64,000 nucleotides of DNA from an uncultured Lachnospiraceae bacterium (GCA_910588405.1 CAJUPT010000004.1:60535-124534); one strand, 5' to 3'. Positions 27,424-36,731 are shown, numbered from the stretch's first letter. Notes: generated by a model from the letters alone, not told the origin. Numbers and translations are program-made.

Positions 27424-27443
27424 ACACATACCCTCCTATTTTT

Positions 27444-27541
27444 AGTTCCGCAACTCCCCTTCTAGGCACCCTTGAACTGGGAGAATTTCCAGCCGCTAAA
27501 GTGTCTGTAAATCCTCTTGGGGCTTGTCCGGTTCGTTGCTG
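27444..27541 (-). repeat. Leader element copy B (upstream of the GPH symporter)
   Basis: In gene direction it ends in AAGGGGAGTTGCGGAACTA, with the CGG 24 nt before the ATG, exactly as in copy A. A GAACCGG/CCAGTTC stem (27528-27534 with 27474-27480) matches copy A's GAGCCGG/CCGGCTC at the same place, with a G-C pair replaced by A-T. Confidence 0.55.
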
Positions 27542-27577
27542 TTTTATATATCATTTTAATGATATCATTTGGTATAT

Positions 27578-28609
27578 CTATTTTAAAAACGGATTCCCCG
27601 CCAGGCCGTCGCCTCTGGGCGCGTCATAATCTGGGCGCTTGCAGGTGTATTTGGTAGAGCCGTAGCGGATCAGCTCATCGTTTACGATGGCGTTCCGCGC
27701 TTTTGTTTTAAGCCCCGACTGTGCTACCCAGCTTCCGCCCGGCGCCAGCGCGTCGATGGTTTTGTCAATGGATTCCCTGATTTGCGCCTCCGTGGTGCTG
27801 GGCTTGTCCATATACTGGGTGTCAAAGCCTCCGACGAAGCACATTTTATGGCCGATTTCCTGTTTCAGTTCAGCAGGCTTGTTGGAAATATGCATCGTAT
27901 TGGTCGCCACACATCCCATATCCGCGATTTCTCCGAGGATCGGCGCGAAATAACCGCAGCAGTGATGCTCGTACATCACGCCTGCGTCGGTAATGCAGTC
28001 GATTACCCGCTGCAGATGGGGCTTGATCAGCTTCCGCCATACCTCAGGCGACATAAACATACCGCTGTTAGAACCGTAGTCGTCATGCATAATCAGGATA
28101 TCAGGCTTATAATATTTGATCAGGTACTGGTAAAGGCGGATCTTGTGGTCTGCCACCGCGCCGAAAAAGTCATAGCAGGCTTCCGGCTCTTCCATCAGCG
28201 CGCAAAGGGCTTCCTGGAATTCCATAACGCTGAATAACCGTTCCCACAGGCCGAATCCCACCATTACCCTGGAAAGCCGATGTTCCCTGTCCCAGCTGGC
28301 CGTATCCTTGGCGGCATGGCCCTCCCAGTCCAGCAGGCTCAGATCCGGAAATTTCATGAATTCCCTCCATCTGGTGATGTCCGGTACCAGGTGGACACCC
28401 GGCGTCGGGTTTGCCCCGCCGATATTTGGTTCGAAGGTCCAGCTTTGGCCGAACCAGTCGGTGGCCGTTCCGGTGACACAGATGGATTCCCTGATAAAGT
28501 CCATTCCCCGCGGCGCGCATGTATCCATGTCCGTGGCAATAGGAAAGAACTCAGGTTCTTTGTGCTGGTAGGCCAATAAAGTATTTTCTTTGTAGCTTAG
28601 AGTTGCCAT
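27578..28609 (-). CDS. Uroporphyrinogen-decarboxylase-fold protein (MtaA/CmuA-like)
   Basis: A 343-residue TIM-barrel protein of the URO-D superfamily. Divergent members such as MtaA, MtbA and CmuA move methyl groups between corrinoid proteins and thiols. Conserved MHDDYGSNSG and the Cys-containing YEHHCCGYF (His and Cys usable for zinc) support a methyltransferase-like rather than haem role. No corrinoid protein is encoded nearby. GGAGGAG precedes the ATG. It lies between DASS and GPH transporter genes on the same strand. Confidence 0.75.
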   Translation of the reverse strand: MATLSYKENTLLAYQHKEPEFFPIATDMDTCAPRGMDFIRESICVTGTATDWFGQSWTFEPNIGGANPTPGVHLVPDITRWREFMKFPDLSLLDWEGHAAKDTASWDREHRLSRVMVGFGLWERLFSVMEFQEALCALMEEPEACYDFFGAVADHKIRLYQYLIKYYKPDILIMHDDYGSNSGMFMSPEVWRKLIKPHLQRVIDCITDAGVMYEHHCCGYFAPILGEIADMGCVATNTMHISNKPAELKQEIGHKMCFVGGFDTQYMDKPSTTEAQIRESIDKTIDALAPGGSWVAQSGLKTKARNAIVNDELIRYGSTKYTCKRPDYDAPRGDGLAGNPFLK

Positions 28610-28712
28610 TTAAATCTCCTCCTGTTTATATATATTTTATGATAAATTCTCATGGCGGCATGGCGGCCGCGCGGCAGAATTTCTCATCTGTCTGTTTCCG
28701 GGGAAATCCGGT

Positions 28713-30149
28713 TTACAAAATCTGTGCCGCGATCGGATACGCAACCAGGGCGATAATCACAATACAGGGAATTAATATCAGAAAGCCATATTGGGCCATC
28801 TGCGCATTGGTCGTCCACCCGGAACCGGTACCCAGCACGACCGTCGTCATGGCCGGCGGAGTGGCGTAGGCATAGGTGGCCATCATTCCCAGTGTTACGG
28901 CCAGGGCGCCGACGTGGATCCCTTCCAGGGAGGCTGCGATCGGCAGCGCCACCGTACATACGATCGTTATCGTTACCATATTAGAACCGACATTTGTCAT
29001 GACGGCAGTAACCGCCGTCAGCAGAAGGACAAAGGATATTCCCTGGAACATCCCGACCATCGGCCCCAGATGGGTTTTAATAAATTCCGACAGGCCGATA
29101 TCAGGATTTGTCATGGCAGAGCCTAAAGTCAGCGCCGACGCTGCCATAAACATGGACGGCCACGGGACAGATTTCGCCCCATCCCCCAGGGAGAGCAGCG
29201 GCTTGCCTTCCGTATGGATGATACACATCAGCATAGTGCCCAGTAAAGGCGGCATAACAGTGCCGAATCCGCTGAGCCAGGCTGCTGCGGGAGATATCGG
29301 TTTTAACAGCTCCGGCAGTACCCAGAGGGCTACGACGCCGAAAAAGATAGATGCGGTCAGCCGTTCTTTTTTGTCGCCGGGACGTAAAGACTGCTTCAGA
29401 AAATCCGCATTGATTTTTCTGATGGCTGTCGTATCGGGCCTTAAAATAAAACGGAAAATGAGCAGCATGGCGCCGACAGAACACAGTGCTGCCGGGATTC
29501 CCGCCGCCATATAGGCAGAATAGCTGATCACCTGCCCCGTAAGGCTCTGATAGCTGTTCAGCGCCATCAGGGGAAATACATGGGCAATCGGCGTCATGGC
29601 GCCTGATATGCTGGCAGTGATAATCAGCCCCATCGTCATCAGCGCCGCAAACCTGTCCCCTTTTTCTAAGCCCAGCACGGAAAAGATTTCCTCATTAATT
29701 GTCAGGTAAAGAACGACGATAACGGTTGTGCTCATACAGGAACCCAGAAGGAGTACCGAGAAAAAATACAGGCAGAGAAACGGCCATGGCCCTCTTTTCG
29801 CGAGCCGGGTAGAAAGAAACCATATCGCGCATCTTCTGGTAAACAGTGTCTGATTCAGAGCGTAAGAGCAGCAGAATGTAAAAATCAGAAATGAAATGGC
29901 AGGATTTCCGATCGATGATGAAATAAGGCTGTTCATGGACAGTTCCGGCAGCAGAGCCAGCGCAAGCAGACAAAACAGGGAAGGCCATGAAATACCCACC
30001 GATATCCATAAAAAGACTGAGCCGATGAAAATGCCGATCAGCAGCATAGCACTTCGCGACAGCCCTTCAAATGGCGTTATTAACCCAAACACGGCGATAA
30101 TGCCTATCGCGGCTAACAGCTTTAGCGCGTCCTGGTACTGTTTTCCCAT
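28713..30149 (-). CDS. DASS/SLC13-family anion symporter
   Basis: A 478-residue transporter with about eleven helices. The helical-hairpin motifs ISFLIFTFCC and TNVGSNMVTIT are typical of the divalent-anion:sodium symporter family, which takes up dicarboxylates, sulfate or related anions. AGAGGGGG lies before the ATG. It is 103 nt before the URO-D-like gene and 147 nt after the PucR gene, with a strong terminator in that gap. Substrate not deducible. Confidence 0.85.
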   Translation of the reverse strand: MGKQYQDALKLLAAIGIIAVFGLITPFEGLSRSAMLLIGIFIGSVFLWISVGISWPSLFCLLALALLPELSMNSLISSSIGNPAISFLIFTFCCSYALNQTLFTRRCAIWFLSTRLAKRGPWPFLCLYFFSVLLLGSCMSTTVIVVLYLTINEEIFSVLGLEKGDRFAALMTMGLIITASISGAMTPIAHVFPLMALNSYQSLTGQVISYSAYMAAGIPAALCSVGAMLLIFRFILRPDTTAIRKINADFLKQSLRPGDKKERLTASIFFGVVALWVLPELLKPISPAAAWLSGFGTVMPPLLGTMLMCIIHTEGKPLLSLGDGAKSVPWPSMFMAASALTLGSAMTNPDIGLSEFIKTHLGPMVGMFQGISFVLLLTAVTAVMTNVGSNMVTITIVCTVALPIAASLEGIHVGALAVTLGMMATYAYATPPAMTTVVLGTGSGWTTNAQMAQYGFLILIPCIVIIALVAYPIAAQIL

Positions 30150-30246
30150 ACAAAATCCCCCTCTAAAATAGCTCCCTTACTTCCCCCATCTCTTTCCATT
30201 ATTTTAAACAGTTCGACATTTTTTTGAAATGTACTGTCATACAAAA

Positions 30247-30292
30247 GAAGACATACGGGATTGTGCCTGACAGCACAATCCCGTATGTCTTC
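30247..30292. terminator. Strong intrinsic terminator after the PucR gene
   Basis: A perfect 20-bp stem (30247-30266 with 30273-30292) with a 6-nt loop. On the minus strand it is followed by TTTTGT. It isolates the regulator from the downstream DASS gene. Confidence 0.85.
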
Positions 30293-30296
30293 CTGG

Positions 30297-31757
30297 TCAG
30301 TTTATTTTTGCCTGCTGCGCAGATTGTTTTTCTTTTTCCAATACATATAAGGAAAGCCTCAAATAATTCCGCGTGGCCGGATCATCAAAGTCCCAGCTTG
30401 TGACGTCCTTAAAAAATTTAATCCGGTAGGTCAGCGTATTTTTGTGGATGAAAAGTCTTTCCGAAGCGCGCTTGGAGGAACGTTCCTCCTCAAGATATAC
30501 TTGTAAGGTTTCGAGGTATGCTCTTTTATCTCCGTCCTCGTTCCACATACGGCGCAAAACAGGCTCACAGGCGCAAACCCGCTGCTGTCCCGACGATTCC
30601 ATCAGGTATTCCGGAGCCAGGTAATAAAATTCAGAAAACATTTCTTTGCCGTTGCCCTGGGCGTACGCGGCCTGGTCAAAGAAATACTGCAGTTCCGAAA
30701 GTTCATAAAACAGGCAGCTTAAGCCTGCCTGCAATTCTTTTTTCTGCCCTCCCTGGGTGACCGTGTGAAAAATCTGCCTGGCCAGAATGTAAGGATTCTG
30801 GGAATAAAGCAGGAGCATCAGTTCGCCTTTGACAATATTGCAGAACATAATGGAATATTGTTTAAATATAATGTTTTTTACAAATTTCAGTGAGCGCGGA
30901 TCTCCTTTATGCTCCTGGTCGGAAAAATTAATCAGCAGCACGGCAAAAGCGCCCGGATGCTGGCATTTTATAATGCGCTGGAAATCGTCTACCTTGTCGG
31001 CCGGAACCGATTCTCCCAGGATCAGGGATTCGATGATGCCGATATCCAGGTATTTCCTGGATTCCCCGGATACCGCAGCCGTATAGATGGCCATCCGCCT
31101 GGACAGATATTCCAGCAGGCATATATCTCCCACGTTGAATATCCGGTTGCTTTCCAGAAGAGTCAGCTTTTCATAATCATGCCCGTGGAAGGTGATCGCG
31201 ACATACAGGCCGTTGTACGGCATCAGGGAGCCGGGTTTTCCGCAAAACCGGCGGACATTCTGCCGGTAAACGCAGTCCGAGAATTTCAGGGCGGAGGACA
31301 TGAAGTTATAGCCCTCCATCGAAGTCTGCCCGTTTTCGCGGATATATTCCCATTCCGGCGGTATGCCGTTTTTCCCAAAAGGCTCGCACATGCCCAGCAG
31401 GCAGTAATTAGAATCCTGGATCATAACCGGATTTCCGAAAGCCCGCTGCAGCAATTGAGCCAGGCACTGATAATTATTTGACATAATGGCCTTGTCCACT
31501 TCGTCAAGCCAGTTCTGGTACCAGTCAAAAATTCCTTGGATTAACAGATATCCGTCGCTGAGTTTCATGTCTTTGATGAGAATTGAGCCCTGGTCGCTCT
31601 CGCAGATAATGTCGCTGGAAATCTGTGAGATATACACGCAGCCAGGCGCATAATAGGGAAGTGTGCTGTTTAAGACCGGTTCGGCGTTTTTGTCAATCCG
31701 CGCTTCAATCTCGTAGTTTTTTAAACGATTCGCTATCATCCACATATTTAACTTCAT
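30297..31757 (-). CDS. PucR-family transcriptional regulator
   Basis: A 486-residue regulator. A long N-terminal sensory part (~residues 1-250) has no clear domain and is followed by a GGDEF-like/CdaR middle region. The C-terminal PucR helix-turn-helix has SSKRASERLFIHKNTLTYRI and LRLSLYVL, which is diagnostic. Such proteins usually activate adjacent uptake and catabolic genes. Here those would be the DASS, URO-D-like and GPH genes on the same strand. AGGAG precedes the ATG. Confidence 0.87.
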   Translation of the reverse strand: MKLNMWMIANRLKNYEIEARIDKNAEPVLNSTLPYYAPGCVYISQISSDIICESDQGSILIKDMKLSDGYLLIQGIFDWYQNWLDEVDKAIMSNNYQCLAQLLQRAFGNPVMIQDSNYCLLGMCEPFGKNGIPPEWEYIRENGQTSMEGYNFMSSALKFSDCVYRQNVRRFCGKPGSLMPYNGLYVAITFHGHDYEKLTLLESNRIFNVGDICLLEYLSRRMAIYTAAVSGESRKYLDIGIIESLILGESVPADKVDDFQRIIKCQHPGAFAVLLINFSDQEHKGDPRSLKFVKNIIFKQYSIMFCNIVKGELMLLLYSQNPYILARQIFHTVTQGGQKKELQAGLSCLFYELSELQYFFDQAAYAQGNGKEMFSEFYYLAPEYLMESSGQQRVCACEPVLRRMWNEDGDKRAYLETLQVYLEEERSSKRASERLFIHKNTLTYRIKFFKDVTSWDFDDPATRNYLRLSLYVLEKEKQSAQQAKIN

Positions 31758-31947
31758 ATCGTATAACTCCTGATATCACAATGTCGCAACCAATCAAAAC
31801 CACATGGTTAAATATATTATAATCTATCGCACGGGAATTGCCAAACCAAAAATTTTCTGCCAATGCCAGGAAATGGTGGAAAATAAAAAGAATCCCGTGC
31901 GGAAACCGGGAATTAATTCCCTGGTTCCGGCGGGATTCCGATGATAT

Positions 31948-32232
31948 TTATTTCACAAATTTATTCACCGCGTCCATCAGGCCGGTGAGCACCTCGGCCT
32001 TTTCATCGTCATCGTCGCTGTTCAGTGCTTCCAGCATACATTCTTCGATGTGCTCGGCCAGGATGATTTTTCCGAGATTATTCAGGGCGGAGCGGACAGC
32101 AGCGATCTGGATCAGCACCTCCGTGCAGTTCCGGTCTGTTTCAATCATGGTCTTAATGGAATTGGCATGGCCGATGATCCGCGACATCCGGTTTACCAGC
32201 CGGGCATTTTCCTCAGGTGAATGTTGGTGCAT
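31948..32232 (-). CDS. CsoR-family metal-sensing repressor
   Basis: A 94-residue all-helical DNA-binding protein. The triad C36, H61 and C65 (DRNC, AEHIEEC) falls at the positions that bind Cu(I) in M. tuberculosis CsoR, so copper sensing is plausible. The N-terminal MHQH could add a ligand, leaving other metals open. GGAGG precedes the ATG. It follows an 80-residue unknown gene by 28 nt; no copper ATPase or chaperone is encoded nearby, so its target is elsewhere or unknown. Confidence 0.88.
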   Translation of the reverse strand: MHQHSPEENARLVNRMSRIIGHANSIKTMIETDRNCTEVLIQIAAVRSALNNLGKIILAEHIEECMLEALNSDDDDEKAEVLTGLMDAVNKFVK

Positions 32233-32260
32233 GAAAACCTCCGTCCTAATGTGGAGCCTC

Positions 32261-32503
32261 TTAATTCTGTTCCTGGGCCAGCTTTAACGCTTCATCCAGC
32301 AGTTCCATATCCTCGGCACTGATTTTTAAGTTTGTCACAAGATTCTGTCCCTCGGCGGTGGTCACGCTGATCTCGATAATCGTGCCTTCGCGGATGGCCT
32401 GTCCCATCACCGCCTTGCCGAACATGGGGAGTTTGGGGTGGTTTTTGATAAAACGGTCCCAGAGATTTTTCAGCTGAAATATTTTCATGAAATTATTGCT
32501 CAT
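32261..32503 (-). CDS. Small conserved-looking protein of unknown function
   Basis: An 80-residue protein that I do not recognise. The N-terminal part is basic and aromatic (FQLKNLWDRFIKNHPKLP). The rest predicts a small alpha/beta fold (TIIEISVTTAEGQNL, ISAEDMELLDEALKL). It lacks Cys and membrane segments. AGGAAAT precedes the ATG. It is probably co-transcribed with the CsoR gene 28 nt downstream and might be a cytoplasmic partner, but that is position only. Confidence 0.6.
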   Translation of the reverse strand: MSNNFMKIFQLKNLWDRFIKNHPKLPMFGKAVMGQAIREGTIIEISVTTAEGQNLVTNLKISAEDMELLDEALKLAQEQN

Positions 32504-32584
32504 TAAAATTTCCTTTTCTGCCTGCTTTATGTGTTCTCGAACGTTCTGCTGAGCCTGACTGCGGAGTTCTGAAAGCTGTCTGTT

Positions 32585-34210
32585 TCAAAAACTGAGCGGT
32601 CCGTTAACAGACTGACAGGCCAGGGCGGCTTTGATAAATCCTTTAAACAGCGGGTGGGGCCTGTTGGGCCTGGATTTCAGTTCCGGGTGGCCCTGGGTTC
32701 CCACGAACCAGGGGTGATCTGGCAGTTCGCACATCTCCACGATCCGGCCGTCGGGGGAAATGCCGGACAGCAGCATGCCGTGTTCGGTCAGCGCCTTCCG
32801 GTAATCATTGTTTACCTCGTAGCGGTGGCGGTGGCGCTCATAAATCGTCTTTTCTCCATAAGCCTCTAACGCTTTTGAGCCGTCGGCCAGCTCACAAGGG
32901 TAAGCGCCCAGCCGTAAAGTACCGCCGATATTTTCCACGCCGTTCTGGTCCGGCATCAGATGGATCACCGGATGGGTGGTAGCCGGGTCAAGCTCCGCGC
33001 TGTGGGCATCGGCATAGCCTACTACGTTTCGGGCAAATTCAACGATGGAGAGCTGCATCCCTAAACAGAGGCCCAGGAATGGGATTTTGTTCTCCCTTGC
33101 ATATCGGATGGCCGTCAGCTTTCCGTCGATCCCGCGGAAACCAAAACCGCCGGGCACCAGGATGCCGGATACGTCCCCTAACATCTCGTCCGCATTTTCC
33201 TCCGTCAGCATCTCCGAATCAATCCATTTGATTTCTACATGGGTCCGGTTATAGCAGCCACCGGCTTTCAGTGCTTCCACCACGCTGATATAGGCGTCGT
33301 GGAGGGAAATGTATTTGCCTACCAGCGCTACCTGCACTCTGTGCTCCGGATTTTTCCAGGCATTGATCATGGCTTCCCATTCCGTCAGGTTGGGCTCCGG
33401 GCAGTCTAAGTGCAGACATCTCAAAGCGGCTTCCGCCAGATGTTCCTTTTCCATGGCCAGAGGCGCTTCATATAATATCTCCACGTCCAGGTTCTGCAAT
33501 ACATTTTCCTTTGGCAGGTTGCAGAACAGGGATAGTTTTTCTTTTAATTTGGCGTCGAGAGGATGCTCAGACCGGCATACGATGATGTCGGGCTGGATGC
33601 CCATGCCCTGCAGGGATTTTACGCTGGCCTGGGTGGGCTTGGTTTTCATCTCCCCGGAAGCTTTCAGATAAGGGATCAGCGTCACGTGGATTAAAATGGC
33701 ATTTTCCTTGCCGATCTCGTACTGGAACTGGCGGATGGCCTCCAAAAAAGGCTGGCTTTCGATGTCGCCCACGGTTCCGCCTACCTCGATAATGGCAATC
33801 TCGGTCTTGTCCGTTGTGTAATTACGGTAAAACCGGCTTTTGATCTCGTTTGTGATATGGGGGATGACCTGAACGGTGCCGCCGCCGAAATCTCCCCGAC
33901 GTTCCTTGTTTAGAACGCTCCAATATACCTTTCCGGTGGTGACGTTAGAATTTTTATTCAGGCTTTCGTCGATGAACCGTTCGTAATGTCCCAAGTCCAG
34001 GTCCGTCTCTGCTCCGTCGTCAGTGACAAACACTTCGCCGTGCTGTATGGGGTTCATAGTTCCCGGATCGATGTTGATATAGGGATCAAATTTCTGCATG
34101 GTGACAGCGTAGCCGCGGGCCTTTAAAAGGCGTCCTAAGGATGCGGCGGTGATTCCTTTTCCCAGTCCGGAAACGACGCCGCCGGTAACAAAGACGTACT
34201 TTACGGGCAT
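32585..34210 (-). CDS. pyrG: CTP synthase
   Basis: A 541-residue enzyme that makes CTP from UTP, ATP and glutamine. The N-terminal synthetase domain opens KYVFVTGGVVSGLGKGI (P-loop). The C-terminal class I glutamine amidotransferase domain has the nucleophile Cys in GLCLGMQ and the closing His/Glu in GTQGHPE. Length equals the family norm. AGGAGG precedes the ATG, and leader element copy C lies 24 nt upstream of the start. Confidence 0.97.
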   Translation of the reverse strand: MPVKYVFVTGGVVSGLGKGITAASLGRLLKARGYAVTMQKFDPYINIDPGTMNPIQHGEVFVTDDGAETDLDLGHYERFIDESLNKNSNVTTGKVYWSVLNKERRGDFGGGTVQVIPHITNEIKSRFYRNYTTDKTEIAIIEVGGTVGDIESQPFLEAIRQFQYEIGKENAILIHVTLIPYLKASGEMKTKPTQASVKSLQGMGIQPDIIVCRSEHPLDAKLKEKLSLFCNLPKENVLQNLDVEILYEAPLAMEKEHLAEAALRCLHLDCPEPNLTEWEAMINAWKNPEHRVQVALVGKYISLHDAYISVVEALKAGGCYNRTHVEIKWIDSEMLTEENADEMLGDVSGILVPGGFGFRGIDGKLTAIRYARENKIPFLGLCLGMQLSIVEFARNVVGYADAHSAELDPATTHPVIHLMPDQNGVENIGGTLRLGAYPCELADGSKALEAYGEKTIYERHRHRYEVNNDYRKALTEHGMLLSGISPDGRIVEMCELPDHPWFVGTQGHPELKSRPNRPHPLFKGFIKAALACQSVNGPLSF

Positions 34211-34230
34211 TTTCTTGTCCTCCTAATTAT

Positions 34231-34278
34231 AGTTCCGCAGCTTCTCTCCCAATCCTCGGAATCTGGGAGGGAAGCTGC
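34231..34278 (-). repeat. Leader element copy C (upstream of pyrG)
   Basis: In gene direction the box GAGAAGCTGCGGAACTATAAT ends just before the ribosome-binding site. Its 5' part is one arm of a hairpin with 14 of 15 pairs (34237-34251 with 34264-34278). The CGG is 24 nt before the ATG, the same spacing as copies A and B. This hairpin lacks a U tract, so it is not a classical attenuator. Confidence 0.55.
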
Positions 34279-34423
34279 TGCTTTTCAGATATTACTTGAC
34301 GTACAAAAACAAAACACATTCGATTATACATCGGGAGCTTATTTATTTCCAGCGCTTTTTATAAGATTTTCTTCCAATTTATAAAAGTTTTAAAAATAAG
34401 GATAATATTTCATATTATCATGC

Positions 34424-34452
34424 TTGATTTATGACGGAACAATCTCTATAAT
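34424..34452 (+). promoter_or_regulatory. Promoter for ftsH
   Basis: TTGATT (34424-34429), 17 nt, TATAAT (34447-34452), about 70 nt upstream of ftsH. Confidence 0.75.
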
Positions 34453-34529
34453 AATTACAGTGAAAATAAGCATTACTTCCTGGCAGACCCTGTGCATCTG
34501 TCGGTTAGTCAAGTACAAGGAGAAAGTGA

Positions 34530-36692
34530 ATGAGTTCGCAGAATAACAAGGATGATGGGGGAGGGAAGCTCCCTAAAAATAGTCAGGGCGTGCTGATTAT
34601 GGTGATTGCCGCCATTTTGACACTGTTTAGTGTCTCCCTTCTGGGCAGCATGATGGACCGGAACACGGAGGAAATTACGTACAATGAATTTCTGGACATG
34701 GTAGAGGCAGGGAAGATCAAAAGCGTGTCTATCGAGGAATCCCGTTCCCGGCTTGTGGTGACGCCGAAGACAGAGAGAGAGCTGGCCGCAGAGCAGGCGA
34801 AGGGAGAGAAGGAAACCGATCGGGAGAAAAAAGAAACCGAATCCTCTGCGCCGGATCTGTATGACTACTATATGTCCACCGCCGGCAGCGAAACCTTTAC
34901 CGTAGTGATGGCGGAGGAGAGTGATCAGCTGGTACCCCGTCTGCGGGCAGCGAATGTAGAATTCAAGGGCGTGGTGCCGGATTCCAGCTCTGCCATACTG
35001 GATTTTCTTTTGATCTATGTATTTCCCATTATTCTGGTATGGGTAGTGCTGATGGTATTTATGAGAAGAACCGGTGGCGGCGGTGTTATGGGTGTGGGCA
35101 AGTCCAATGCGAAGGTTTATGTCCAGAAGGCAACCGGAGTTACCTTCAAGGACGTGGCGGGCCAGGACGAGGCGAAGGAATCTCTGACAGAGATCGTGGA
35201 TTTTTTGCATAATCCGGCCAGATATGTGGAGATTGGCGCCAAACTGCCCAAAGGTGCGCTGCTGGTGGGCCCTCCCGGAACAGGTAAGACGCTGCTTGCC
35301 AAGGCGGTGGCCGGAGAGGCCAATGTGCCCTTTTTCTCCTTGTCGGGTTCTGATTTTGTGGAAATGTTCGTGGGCGTAGGCGCGTCGAGAGTCCGCGACC
35401 TGTTTAAACAGGCGCAGCAAAACGCTCCCTGTATTATTTTTATCGATGAGATCGATGCCATCGGCAAAAGCCGTGACAGTCGTTACGGCGGCGGAAATGA
35501 CGAGCGGGAGCAGACGCTGAATCAGCTGTTGTCCGAGATGGACGGTTTTGATCCTGCCAAGGGCGTATTTATTTTGGCAGCCACCAATCGTCCGGAGATT
35601 CTTGATAAGGCGCTTTTGCGTCCGGGACGTTTTGACAGGCGGATTATCGTGGACCGTCCGGATCTGAAAGGGCGGATCAATACGTTAAAGGTGCATTCCA
35701 AAAATGTGGCGCTGGACGATACGGTGGATTTGGAGGCCATTGCGCTGGCAACCTCGGGAGCGGTGGGCTCTGATCTGGCAAACATGATTAACGAGGCGGC
35801 GATCAATGCGGTGAAGAGTGGCCGCAAGGTGGTATCCCAGTCCGACCTGTTCGATGCGGTAGAGCAGGTGCTGGTGGGCAAGGAGAAAAAGGATCGGGTG
35901 ATGAGCGCTGAGGAGAGGAAGATCGTCTCTTATCATGAGGTAGGGCATGCCCTGATCAGCGCCCTGCAGAAGGATTCGGAGCCAGTGCAGAAAATCACCA
36001 TTATCCCCAGGACCATGGGAGCTCTGGGCTATGTGCTGAATGTGCCTGAGGAAGAAAAGTACTTGAACTCCAAGGCAGAGCTTCAAAACCTGCTGGTGAA
36101 ATACCTGGGCGGCCGCGCGGCGGAGGAGCTTGTATTTGATACGGTAACTACCGGTGCATCCAATGATATCGAGAAGGCGACAAGCATCGCCAGATCCATG
36201 GTGACCCAGTATGGTATGTCCTCGGAGTTCGGTCTGATGGGACTGGAATCTGTGGAGAACCGTTATCTGGACGGCCGGGCAGTACTGAACTGTGCCGATG
36301 CCACTGCCGCCGGTGTGGACGACGTGGTAATGAAGATGCTGAAAGAAGCCTACGAGGAGGCCAAACGGCTGTTGTCCGAGAATCGTAAAGCGCTTGATTT
36401 AATTGCCGGTTTCCTAATCAAGAAGGAGACCATTACCGGGAAGGAGTTTATGGATATTTTCCATAAGGTTCAGAACGGCGAGGAGGTTCTGCTGCCGGAG
36501 GAGCGGGAAGAGGATAGCGAAGTGCCGAAAGATTCGGAAGCAGTAGAGTTTGCAGAAGCGACAGAGCGTTCGGAAGCGGAAGCAATAAAGCGTTCGGAAG
36601 CGGAAGCAATAAAGCGTTCGGAAGCGGTAGAGACTTCGAAAGCGACAGAGATTCCGGAAGCTTCAGAAGAAGACTTTACAAAAGAAAAATGA
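34530..36692 (+). CDS. ftsH: ATP-dependent zinc metalloprotease FtsH
   Basis: A 720-residue membrane protease that degrades misfolded membrane and regulatory proteins. Two helices (~20-42 and ~156-178) flank an external domain carrying an unusually charged insert (~80-108). The AAA domain has Walker A GPPGTGKT (247-254), Walker B IIFIDEID and the SRH. The zinc site is HEVGH (469-473), a conservative variant of HEAGH. The acidic C-terminal tail contains a tandem repeat (SEAEAIKR). AAGGAG precedes the ATG. A hairpin after the stop may terminate it. Confidence 0.96.
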   Translation: MSSQNNKDDGGGKLPKNSQGVLIMVIAAILTLFSVSLLGSMMDRNTEEITYNEFLDMVEAGKIKSVSIEESRSRLVVTPKTERELAAEQAKGEKETDREKKETESSAPDLYDYYMSTAGSETFTVVMAEESDQLVPRLRAANVEFKGVVPDSSSAILDFLLIYVFPIILVWVVLMVFMRRTGGGGVMGVGKSNAKVYVQKATGVTFKDVAGQDEAKESLTEIVDFLHNPARYVEIGAKLPKGALLVGPPGTGKTLLAKAVAGEANVPFFSLSGSDFVEMFVGVGASRVRDLFKQAQQNAPCIIFIDEIDAIGKSRDSRYGGGNDEREQTLNQLLSEMDGFDPAKGVFILAATNRPEILDKALLRPGRFDRRIIVDRPDLKGRINTLKVHSKNVALDDTVDLEAIALATSGAVGSDLANMINEAAINAVKSGRKVVSQSDLFDAVEQVLVGKEKKDRVMSAEERKIVSYHEVGHALISALQKDSEPVQKITIIPRTMGALGYVLNVPEEEKYLNSKAELQNLLVKYLGGRAAEELVFDTVTTGASNDIEKATSIARSMVTQYGMSSEFGLMGLESVENRYLDGRAVLNCADATAAGVDDVVMKMLKEAYEEAKRLLSENRKALDLIAGFLIKKETITGKEFMDIFHKVQNGEEVLLPEEREEDSEVPKDSEAVEFAEATERSEAEAIKRSEAEAIKRSEAVETSKATEIPEASEEDFTKEK
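36567..36630 (+). repeat. 24-bp tandem repeat inside the ftsH 3' end
   Basis: The unit beginning CGTTCGGAAGCGG occurs at 36567-36590 and 36591-36614, with a partial third copy. It encodes an acidic octapeptide repeat and stays in frame, so slippage would alter tail length by eight residues. Confidence 0.85.
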
Positions 36693-36697
36693 CAGGC

Positions 36698-36731
36698 TTG
36701 CCGGGCTTCCATTTTCGGAGCCCGGCAAATT
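36698..36731 (+). terminator. Hairpin after ftsH, probable terminator
   Basis: TTGCCGGGCT (36698-36707) pairs with AGCCCGGCAA (36719-36728). The tail is ATTTGGG, so termination may be partial. Confidence 0.55.

Noticed and set aside
34509..35420. Minus-strand 303-codon open frame opposite ftsH
   Set aside because: Shadow of ftsH with no domain and no translation signals.
36567..36630. CRISPR-like short repeats
   Set aside because: Direct tandem copies without spacers, in frame within ftsH; no cas genes in the window.
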